Assembly (NCBI GenBank): GCA_964548025.1
Contig: CAZJRI010000004.1
Coordinates: 1-64,000 of the forward strand
DNA: 64,000 nucleotides
From: JAHRVQ01 sp964548025
GTDB taxonomy: Bacteria > Pseudomonadota > Gammaproteobacteria > Pseudomonadales > Azotimanducaceae
Direction of reading: 5' to 3'
The notes beneath the pieces are model-generated. The model was not told where the DNA came from. It saw only the letters and a list, made by a program, of their open reading frames with translations, and searched no databases. Both the position numbers and the translations under genes were made by a program. This document shows, piece by piece, positions 36,183 through 43,229 of the stretch (the first letter of the stretch is position 1; the number at the start of each line of letters is the position of its first letter).

Positions 36183-36517
36183 ACATTACATTTGTTAAGA
36201 AGATTCTGGCGAATGGTGAGCCTTGCCAAAAATGCCTGGATGTTGAAAAACGCCTTGAAGATAGTGGCCAGAAACACAGAATCACTGAAACACTCGTTGC
36301 TGATGAGCGCGATGAGAACTCCCCGGGAATGCTGCTTGCAAAAGAACTCAAGGTAGAACGAGCACCGTTTTTCGTTGTTGAAGATGACAATAGTGCCGAG
36401 AAGACGGTTTACACTGTCTATTTCAAATTTGCCAAAGAGGTTCTTGGCAGGGAAAGTTCGAAGCTGGATCAGGGTAAAGAACTGCTGAATGACAATCCGG
36501 ATCTGGACTTTATCTGA
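36179..36517 (+). CDS. Small thioredoxin/glutaredoxin-like protein
   Basis: 112 residues from a GTG at 36179 that overlaps the cysH stop (GTGA). The CxxC pair is C16/C19 (GEPCQKCL), followed by a RAPFFVVEDD segment like the cis-Pro strand of redoxins. Coupling to the APS reductase gene suggests it is its electron donor or a cysteine-recycling partner; this is inference. In Pseudomonas a hypothetical gene occupies the same slot between cysH and cysB. Confidence 0.8.
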   Translation: MNITFVKKILANGEPCQKCLDVEKRLEDSGQKHRITETLVADERDENSPGMLLAKELKVERAPFFVVEDDNSAEKTVYTVYFKFAKEVLGRESSKLDQGKELLNDNPDLDFI

Positions 36518-36542
36518 GTCCCCGGACGAATACCCTTACCCG

Positions 36543-37517
36543 CTATCTAACCGGTAATTCGATATCCTTGAATAGCTGTTCCAGTTCTGCACGATTATGG
36601 CGATCGAATGCCTCTTCAACCATTTCTTTGGTGAGATGGGGTGCAAATAACTCCACAAACTCGAACATATATCCCCGAAGGAATGTGCCTCGCCGACAAC
36701 CGATCATGGTGGTGCTACTCTCGAATAGATGACTTGCATCAATAGCCACGAGGTCTTTATCAAGTTCATCATCATATGCCATCTGCGCAATGATGCCGAT
36801 TCCAAGCCCAAGACGTACATAGGTCTTGATGACATCAGCATCGGTCGCGGTAAAGACGACCTTGGGCGCCAGACCGTGGTGCATGAATGCTTCATCTAGT
36901 TTTGAGCGTCCGGTGAATCCAAATACATAGGTAACAATTGGATAATTGGCCACATCTTCCAGCGTGATGGCATCCAGTTGTGCCAGTGGATGATCTTTAG
37001 AAACCACGATGCATCGATTCCATTTATAACATGGCATCATGACCAGATCTCCGAACAGATCCAGGCCTTCAGTGGCTATTGCAAAATCTACAGCTCCGTC
37101 TGCAGCCATTTCTGCAATCTGGATCGGCGTGCCTTGATGCATGTGCAAAGACACATCAGGATACTTGTCGATAAAAGTTTCGATGATTGAGGGCAGCGCA
37201 TACCTGGCTTGAGTGTGGGTGGTTGCCACAGACAGACTACCCTTTTTCTCGTTGCTGAATTCCTGCGCAACCTGTTTGATACTTTCAACTTTTCTTAATA
37301 TTTCACCCGCTTTCTCGATGATGGTTTCTCCGGCAGGGGTAACCCTGGTCAGATGCTTCCCGCTTCGGGCGAATACCTCAACACCGAGTTCGTCTTCCAA
37401 CAACCTGATCTGTTTACTTATTCCCGGTTGCGAAGTGTATAAACTCTGAGCGGTGGCTGAAACGTTAAGATCGTGATGCGCGACTTCCCAGATGTATCTC
37501 AGTTGTTGAAGTTTCAT
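36543..37517 (-). CDS. cysB: LysR-type regulator CysB
   Basis: 324 residues, CysB length. N-terminal winged HTH (LQQLRYIWEVAHHDLNVSATAQSLYTSQPGISKQ region) and an inducer-binding domain with the CysB-type VATTHTQARYALP motif that binds N-acetylserine/sulfate-like ligands. It activates sulfate uptake and reduction genes under sulfur limitation. It converges with cysH and is divergent from the TSUP permease, sharing a 160-bp AT-rich regulatory region. Confidence 0.95.
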   Translation of the reverse strand: MKLQQLRYIWEVAHHDLNVSATAQSLYTSQPGISKQIRLLEDELGVEVFARSGKHLTRVTPAGETIIEKAGEILRKVESIKQVAQEFSNEKKGSLSVATTHTQARYALPSIIETFIDKYPDVSLHMHQGTPIQIAEMAADGAVDFAIATEGLDLFGDLVMMPCYKWNRCIVVSKDHPLAQLDAITLEDVANYPIVTYVFGFTGRSKLDEAFMHHGLAPKVVFTATDADVIKTYVRLGLGIGIIAQMAYDDELDKDLVAIDASHLFESSTTMIGCRRGTFLRGYMFEFVELFAPHLTKEMVEEAFDRHNRAELEQLFKDIELPVR

Positions 37518-37677
37518 GGCAAACCATTCCTTCTCTTGCCTAAAGAGTTCATCAAGAATTGACTTCGAACATATTCATAATTCGTCTAAAAATATTAGCA
37601 AATATTCTTTTCCAGAATAGATACTTTCCCATAAATTTACAACTTTAGAACTCACCTCAGCAGTAAACGAGCTTTTT

Positions 37678-38448
37678 TTGGATATTTTCCTTTATATTAT
37701 GGCCGGTGCAAGTGTCGGTCTTGCAATCGGCATCACTGGCGTTGGCGGAGGTTCAATTATGACCCCGCTGTTGCTCGCATTTGGTTTTCCCCTTCATATA
37801 GCTGTTGGGACAGACCTCCTCTATGCAGCAATTACCAAATCGGGAGGTGTTGTTGCCCACTCCATTCAGAAGAGCATCCGCTGGGACCTGGTTGCGTTGC
37901 TGGCACTTGGTAGTATACCAGCGAGTGCCTTGTCCATATTTGCCCTTAAGTACTTTTTCCTGTCACCAGAAAACTATACGGGGATCATATCCACTGCACT
38001 TGGTATCTCGCTCATTCTGACTTCCGGAGTGATTATCTTTCGCTCCCACCTCTCCAAAATTGGCGTTAAGTTCGAAAAGGTAAACCCGGACAGAATATTC
38101 TGGATAACACCCATCCTGGGTTTTGTTCTCGGTATCTTTGTAACTCTTTCATCCGTAGGTGCCGGAGCAATTGCGACGGCAATGCTCATGATATGCTACC
38201 CGGCACTTCGAAGCCTTAAAGTTATCGGTACCGATATCGCTCACGCTGTGCCATTAACTGCTTTTGCCGGTCTTGGACATCTGTATATCGGTAATGTTGA
38301 TCTCGTGCTGCTGGGATCATTGCTCATCGGCTCTCTACCGGCAGTCTATGTGGGTGCCCGGGTTGCTACATATTTACCTGATCGACTCTTGCAGCCGTTG
38401 CTCGCGTCGATCCTGTTTGGCGCAGGGATCAAGGTCGCTTTTTACTAG
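37678..38448 (+). CDS. TSUP-family permease (TauE/SafE)
   Basis: 256 residues if started at TTG 37678, or 249 from ATG 37699. The TTG start keeps the whole first membrane segment (FLYIMAGASVGLAIG) but has no clear Shine-Dalgarno. About seven to eight membrane segments, with the TSUP glycine motif ITGVGGGSIMTPLL. The family moves sulfite, sulfoacetate, thiosulfate or related anions. Being divergent from cysB and near cysH, a sulfur-anion role under CysB control is likely. Confidence 0.85.
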   Translation: MDIFLYIMAGASVGLAIGITGVGGGSIMTPLLLAFGFPLHIAVGTDLLYAAITKSGGVVAHSIQKSIRWDLVALLALGSIPASALSIFALKYFFLSPENYTGIISTALGISLILTSGVIIFRSHLSKIGVKFEKVNPDRIFWITPILGFVLGIFVTLSSVGAGAIATAMLMICYPALRSLKVIGTDIAHAVPLTAFAGLGHLYIGNVDLVLLGSLLIGSLPAVYVGARVATYLPDRLLQPLLASILFGAGIKVAFY

Positions 38449-38459
38449 GTAGATGCCTG

Positions 38460-38475
38460 GGTGGAGATATCCACC
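38460..38475. other. Stem-loop after the TSUP gene
   Basis: GGTGGA (38460-38465), loop GATA, TCCACC (38470-38475). There is no T-run, so it is at best a weak transcript end. Confidence 0.3.
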
Positions 38476-38600
38476 ATGCAACAGCAGTCAGAGAAATTAC
38501 GATTATTATCTTTATAGATCAATAAGATACGACGGATATATACGTTAGTTTATAACATTTTCGATTGCTGTCATCCCACAAGAACAAGTTAATCAGATCG

Positions 38601-39503
38601 CTAATTGTTGCTAATCCCATGCACCACGTGACCCGTGGGAACCAATTCACGCGCCCGGTGGCAATGTTCTGCCTGATCGTCAAAGAAGATATCAGCGCCG
38701 TACGCTAACAGGAATTCACTCTTGTCCATCCCCCCAAGGAACAAAGATTCGTCCAGGCGTATGTTCCATTCGCGAAGGGTTTTGATTACTCGCTCGTGAG
38801 CTGGCGCGGCACGGGCAGTTACCAATGCTGTTCGAATGGGGCTTTCCTTACTGGAAAAACTACTCTGGAGTTCATGCAGGGCTGACAAAAAAGGTTTGAA
38901 GGGACCACCCATTAACGGTTCATCTGCTGAATGCTTTTCGTTTGCAGCGAAAGCATCAAGTCCTTTTGACTGATAGATTCTCTCCGATTCGTCAGAGAAT
39001 AGAACCGCATCCCCATCGAAAGCGAACTTCAACGTATCACTGTCGCTGCCACTTCTCGCTGACGGCAATATACTTGCTGCAGCCATGCCCTGCTCGAGCA
39101 CTTCTCTCACATCACCAGGATGGGTCGAAAGGAAGAGATGACATCCAAATGGTTTCATATACCGGTACGGTGTGGCGCCACCTGTAAAAGCAGCGCGGGT
39201 GATGGGTAGTTGGTGGTGCAGTATTGAATTAAATACGCGAAGTCCCGTATCCGCTGAATTCCTGGAGAGCAGAATGACTTCCACCTGTTCTTCGCCGTCG
39301 ATTAGATCATTCAATCTCAGTAGTTTTTGCACCAGCGAGAACGCATCACCGGATTCCAGAGGTTTATTCTCCCTGGCTATCTGATAGGCAGCATATGCCT
39401 TTAATCCCTCTTCCCGATACACATTGTCACTTTCTGTTAGATCGAATAATGCGCTACTGGAGGTCGCTACTACCAGCTTCTTGATTGACTGTTTGCTAGA
39501 CAT
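38601..39503 (-). CDS. Cytosolic 5'-nucleotidase (NT5C1-like)
   Basis: 300 residues from the ATG at 39503; an upstream start at 39560 would add an unlikely segment. The sequence matches the 5-nucleotidase family related to mammalian cytosolic 5'-nucleotidase I: VVATSSSALFDL near the start, FAFDGDAVLFSDESERIY (a DxD nucleophile motif) and a C-terminal FFDDQAEHC. It should dephosphorylate nucleoside monophosphates. It is divergent from the VWA gene, with starts 57 bp apart. Confidence 0.85.
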   Translation of the reverse strand: MSSKQSIKKLVVATSSSALFDLTESDNVYREEGLKAYAAYQIARENKPLESGDAFSLVQKLLRLNDLIDGEEQVEVILLSRNSADTGLRVFNSILHHQLPITRAAFTGGATPYRYMKPFGCHLFLSTHPGDVREVLEQGMAAASILPSARSGSDSDTLKFAFDGDAVLFSDESERIYQSKGLDAFAANEKHSADEPLMGGPFKPFLSALHELQSSFSSKESPIRTALVTARAAPAHERVIKTLREWNIRLDESLFLGGMDKSEFLLAYGADIFFDDQAEHCHRARELVPTGHVVHGISNN

Positions 39504-39560
39504 CGAGAAAAACCATAATCTTGTCATTGTCACGTTAATCATTCGCGGTAAAAGGTACAA

Positions 39561-40262
39561 GTGAAGGATAAGAAGAATCTGGTTTCGGCTAATCGGGATG
39601 TGAGCGCCTTTCTTGAGAAAGTTGCCAGGACACCACTGCCCGCGAAAACGGGCAAACCTGCCAGATTGCTGTTTTCACTGGATGCAACCCTGAGTCGATC
39701 CCCTTCCTGGGATACAGCCACTCAAATCCAGACCCAGATGTTCAAAGAGACTGCTGATTTGGGGGGATTGGCAATGCAATTGTGTTTCTATCGGGGGTTT
39801 AACGAGTTCTATGCGAGTAAGTGGTGCACGGATACAGCAGAATTGATGGCTGAGATGACGGGCGTGCAATGTCGCGGTGGGCACACGCAAATAGCCCGGA
39901 TTCTGCGTCACGGTCTAAAAGAGAATCGTGTTGATCCGATAAAAGCCCTGGTTTTTATCGGTGATGCAATGGAAGAAAATCCCGACGACCTCTGTGATGT
40001 TGCGGGTCAGTTAGGATTGATGAATGTTCCCGTGTTTATTTTTCAGGAGGGTCTGGAACCTCTAGTCGAGCAAACTTTTCGACAGATTGCACGACTATCC
40101 GGGGGTGCCTATGCTCCATTTAATTTGAACAGCGCTCATCAATTGACTGAACTACTTACCGCTGTAGCAGTATTTGCAGCGGGAGGAAGAAGTGCGCTTG
40201 AATTGCTGAGTAAGAAGAAAGGCGGAACGGTAAAACGCCTTATTCAACAGCTCAAGGACTAG
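39561..40262 (+). CDS. VWA-domain protein
   Basis: 233 residues from GTG 39561, with AAAGG about 7 nt upstream. The von Willebrand factor A fold shows an intact MIDAS-type motif D41-x-T43-x-S45 (SLDATLS), RGGHTQI and FIGDAME. There is no signal peptide, so it should be cytoplasmic. It is the first gene of a tight set with a membrane J-domain protein, an RDD membrane protein and a coiled protein. A VWA/J-domain gene pair is, to my recollection, also found in alphaproteobacteria, but its function is unknown. Confidence 0.85.
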   Translation: MKDKKNLVSANRDVSAFLEKVARTPLPAKTGKPARLLFSLDATLSRSPSWDTATQIQTQMFKETADLGGLAMQLCFYRGFNEFYASKWCTDTAELMAEMTGVQCRGGHTQIARILRHGLKENRVDPIKALVFIGDAMEENPDDLCDVAGQLGLMNVPVFIFQEGLEPLVEQTFRQIARLSGGAYAPFNLNSAHQLTELLTAVAVFAAGGRSALELLSKKKGGTVKRLIQQLKD

Positions 40263-40266
40263 AACT

Positions 40267-41037
40267 CTGATTCAGCTAGCAATCATTTTCATCATCGCAG
40301 TTGTCGTGTTTATCACGTTACGCATTCTGCTGAGTAAAAAAACGCTTTCGGTGAAGCAATTCTTCATCATATATTCCTTGAGTCTGATCGGACTTGGTTT
40401 TGTATACCTTGCGGGTACCGGGCGTCTGCACTGGCTGTTCGCGCTGTTTGGAGGAATCATGCCCTTCCTGGCCGGAATGGCCAGAGGGGGCCTGAACATA
40501 TTTCGCACTGTCTCACTGTTCAGAAACGTATCGGGATTCTTCGATCAATTCACCGGCAGCGGCGGCCCCAGTGCTGGTCAGTCATCCGATATTACAACCC
40601 GGTTTCTAAAGATGTCACTCGATCATGATAGTGGCGATCTGGATGGAGAAGTATTAATAGGTCAATTCGAGGGGCGGAGATTATCCGACCTTGATCTCTC
40701 ACTCTTAATGGCTTTACTTGGCGAGTGTCGGCCAGATCAGGATTCAGTGAATGTTCTGATCGCGTATATGGATCGAAGTCATCCGGACTGGAGAGAACAG
40801 GAAGGAGAAGGTGCAGATAGGCAGGAAAACAATTTTGAGGCTATGGACAATATAGATGAGAATCAGGCACTGGCTATTCTTGGCCTCGACAATGATGCAA
40901 CAAAAGATGAGATCGTCGCTGCTCACCGTCGCCTGATACAGAAAATGCACCCCGATCGAGGTGGTTCAACTTTTCTTGCTGCAAGAATAAATGAGGCCAA
41001 AACTCTATTGATGCAACTAAGAGACAAGGATGACTGA
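40267..41037 (+). CDS. Membrane-anchored J-domain protein (DnaJ-like)
   Basis: About 256 residues if translation starts at CTG 40267 (5 bp after the VWA stop), or ATT 40270; the first conventional start is GTG 40306. I favour the upstream start because LIQLAIIFIIAVVVFITL forms a clear first membrane segment and an AAGGA lies upstream. Two N-terminal membrane segments, a middle soluble region, and a C-terminal J-domain (about 195-256) with HPD at 228-230 follow. The J-domain recruits DnaK; the layout resembles Tim14/Pam18-type proteins. It overlaps the RDD gene by 8 bp. Confidence 0.82.
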   Translation: MIQLAIIFIIAVVVFITLRILLSKKTLSVKQFFIIYSLSLIGLGFVYLAGTGRLHWLFALFGGIMPFLAGMARGGLNIFRTVSLFRNVSGFFDQFTGSGGPSAGQSSDITTRFLKMSLDHDSGDLDGEVLIGQFEGRRLSDLDLSLLMALLGECRPDQDSVNVLIAYMDRSHPDWREQEGEGADRQENNFEAMDNIDENQALAILGLDNDATKDEIVAAHRRLIQKMHPDRGGSTFLAARINEAKTLLMQLRDKDD

Positions 41038-41497
41038 AGAAGAGCCTGAGGTTGAAAGTGTTCACTATGTAGGATTTTGGGCAAGATCGCTGGCATTCGT
41101 ATTTGACAACATCATCGGCTTCGTCATAACGATTCCTCTGATGGCTTATATCAGCATCGATCTGGATAAACTGACGGATGTGAATTACGTTGAAGAGCTC
41201 AGATTCAAGTTATATATGGCTTTGCTGGTGACAGCTCTTGTCATCATTGGCTGCTGGAAATATCTGGCAGCGACCCCGGGCAAATTATTACTCAAGTCCT
41301 ATATCGTTAACGCATCGGATCTGACTGAAGCATCGAACGTGCAACTGGTGGTAAGGGCCATAGCCTATATTCCAAGTTTTTTTATTTTCGGCCTCGGCTT
41401 TTTATGGATTGCGATTGATCGACGCAAACAAGATTGGCATGACAAAATTGCAAGAACAGTCGTTGTCTACCAAAAACCCAGATCTACCAATGACTAG
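41030..41497 (+). CDS. RDD-family membrane protein
   Basis: 155 residues with the RDD signature: Arg in the first membrane segment (GFWARSLAFVFDN), and Asp residues in the last segments (IDRRKQDWHDKIART). Three to four membrane helices. RDD proteins have been linked to ion transport, but most are uncharacterised. It overlaps both neighbours by 8 bp, showing strong translational coupling to the J-domain protein and to the coiled protein. Confidence 0.88.
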   Translation: MTEEEPEVESVHYVGFWARSLAFVFDNIIGFVITIPLMAYISIDLDKLTDVNYVEELRFKLYMALLVTALVIIGCWKYLAATPGKLLLKSYIVNASDLTEASNVQLVVRAIAYIPSFFIFGLGFLWIAIDRRKQDWHDKIARTVVVYQKPRSTND

Positions 41498-41894
41498 CGC
41501 TGGTGATTTAGTTCGAGATCTGGATCTGGTTAATGAAATACTGGAAGACCTTGATCTTTCAGAGGATGAGATACTGAATGAACAACTGGCGGAAATCAGC
41601 ATCGAACTGGATGGCGTTCTTGTCGATCACGATGCTGTAGCTGAGCGAACCAGGCTATTATTGTCTGAAATCCATTGTCAGAATATAACGGCAAAGCTCG
41701 AAGCTGTTGTACAGAGTGCTCTCGGCTACTACTCCCTGGCGGATCAGCCGGAAGGCACCAACGAGCCACCCATAGGTCCGCAATCAGCAATACAACTGCT
41801 AAACAAATTACGCAATCGCTCATCCAGCTTAATGCAGATCAAAGATGAGCTACATGGTCTGTTGGCCGAAACGAAATGCAAGTCAGGAGAATAG
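41490..41894 (+). CDS. Small acidic helical protein of unknown function
   Basis: 134 residues from ATG 41490, overlapping the RDD gene by 8 bp. No signal peptide or membrane segment; leucine-rich heptad-like stretches suggest coiled coil (LVRDLDLVNEILEDLDLSEDEIL). I recognise no family. Its fixed position suggests it is a soluble partner of the VWA/J-domain/RDD set. Confidence 0.7.
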   Translation: MTSAGDLVRDLDLVNEILEDLDLSEDEILNEQLAEISIELDGVLVDHDAVAERTRLLLSEIHCQNITAKLEAVVQSALGYYSLADQPEGTNEPPIGPQSAIQLLNKLRNRSSSLMQIKDELHGLLAETKCKSGE

Positions 41895-41909
41895 AATGGG
41901 TTTAAATTG

Positions 41910-42524
41910 ATGACCGGCTATCGACTTTATCAAATGCAGGATTCAGGTAACTGCTACAAAATTCGCCTGTTAATGTCTCTTCTGAATCTCAATTACGAGA
42001 TTGTAGAAGTTGATATACTCAAAGGTGAATCAAGAACAGAAGACTTTCTTGAGAAGAATCCAAATGGTCGAGTGCCTACTCTGGAAATTGAAAATGGACA
42101 GTTTCTGAGCGAATCGAATGCAATTCTCTGGTTTCTGGGTGAATCTTCTGAATATTTTCCTACCAACAAAATTGAACAGGCGCGAGTATTTCAATGGATG
42201 GGATTTGAACAATACAGTCATGAACCATTTATCGCGACATCGAGATACCTGATATCAATTCTGAAGCAGCCCGACGAGTATGCAAGGGAGATCCAGGAGA
42301 AAAAACCGGCTGGATATGCTGCGCTCGATGTAATGGAAAGACACCTTAACGAGAATAAATTTTTTGTGGCGGAGAGTTTCAGTATCGCGGATATTGCACT
42401 GTATGCGTATACCCATGTGGCCCCGGAGGGTGGATTCGATCTCGCTGGATATCCGGCTGTTTGCCGCTGGATAGCTCGAGTGGAAGCAATACCAGGATAT
42501 ACTACGATGAATGATCAACGATGA
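41910..42524 (+). CDS. Glutathione S-transferase family protein
   Basis: About 204 residues from ATG 41910; a TTG one codon earlier is possible. N-terminal thioredoxin-like domain with NPNGRVPTLE (cis-Pro) and SESNAILWFLGE (the glutathione-binding ES motif). C-terminal helical domain with FSIADIALYAYTH. Likely a detoxification or thiol-transfer enzyme. It overlaps the next gene by 4 bp (ATGA). Confidence 0.9.
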   Translation: MTGYRLYQMQDSGNCYKIRLLMSLLNLNYEIVEVDILKGESRTEDFLEKNPNGRVPTLEIENGQFLSESNAILWFLGESSEYFPTNKIEQARVFQWMGFEQYSHEPFIATSRYLISILKQPDEYAREIQEKKPAGYAALDVMERHLNENKFFVAESFSIADIALYAYTHVAPEGGFDLAGYPAVCRWIARVEAIPGYTTMNDQR

Positions 42525-43177
42525 ATCAGGTGCGCGGTGTCATATTCGATCTTGACGGTACATTGCTGAATACGCTCGCGAGTCTCGCTAATTCACATAA
42601 CCGGATGCTGACTCAACTGGGCTACCCAACCCATGATGTTGATGCATATCGCTATTTCATTGGTGATGGTGCACGAAAGTGTATCGTCAGGTGTCTGCCG
42701 GTGCATGCTCGATCAGATGAGATAATCGATCGAGCCCTTGAAATTCAGCGAGCAGACTATAGGTTAAACTGGCATCAGGATGTAGAGATTTATTCCGGTA
42801 TGGAGAAGGTGCTTCATCATCTGAAATCAGCAGGATTCGCAATCGCCGTTCTCTCGAACAAGGATCAGAATTTTACTGAACAGTGTATAAATCACTTCTT
42901 TCCGACAGCGGGATTTGACGAGATCGTCGGTCATTCAATTTCAATTGCTCATAAGCCTGATCCCACAGGAGCGAGGACGATTGCCTGTTCAGTCGGCATC
43001 CGAACTGAAGAAATGGCACTTGTTGGTGATACGGCTATGGATATCGAGACTGCGCTTGCCTGTAATATGATTGCTGTGGGGGTTCTATGGGGATTCAGAG
43101 AAAAACAGGAACTGGTTGATGCAGGTGCTTGTTATCTGGTCTCTCATTCCAGTGAACTGCTCGCGTTATTGAAATAA
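42521..43177 (+). CDS. HAD-family phosphatase, phosphoglycolate phosphatase-like
   Basis: 218 residues. HAD motif I is DLDGTLLNT, motif II VLSNKD, motif III lysine in AHKPDP, motif IV LVGDTAMDIETA. The cap position and length fit the Gph/PGP type, which clears 2-phosphoglycolate, but pyrophosphatase (PpaX) or nucleotidase activity is also possible. Coupled to the GST gene by a 4-bp overlap. Confidence 0.85.
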   Translation: MNQVRGVIFDLDGTLLNTLASLANSHNRMLTQLGYPTHDVDAYRYFIGDGARKCIVRCLPVHARSDEIIDRALEIQRADYRLNWHQDVEIYSGMEKVLHHLKSAGFAIAVLSNKDQNFTEQCINHFFPTAGFDEIVGHSISIAHKPDPTGARTIACSVGIRTEEMALVGDTAMDIETALACNMIAVGVLWGFREKQELVDAGACYLVSHSSELLALLK

Positions 43178-43217
43178 AGAGTGAAGTAAAGAGTGAAGTA
43201 ACGAGTAAAGCAACGAG
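43175..43217. repeat. 12-bp tandem repeat starting at the HAD gene stop codon
   Basis: TAAAGAGTGAAG (43175-43186) is repeated exactly at 43187-43198, then as TAACGAGTAAAG (43199-43210) and partly as CAACGAG. Each of the first three units begins with TAA, so the stop codon itself is duplicated in frame. Confidence 0.85.
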
Positions 43218-43229
43218 AATATTATTCAG

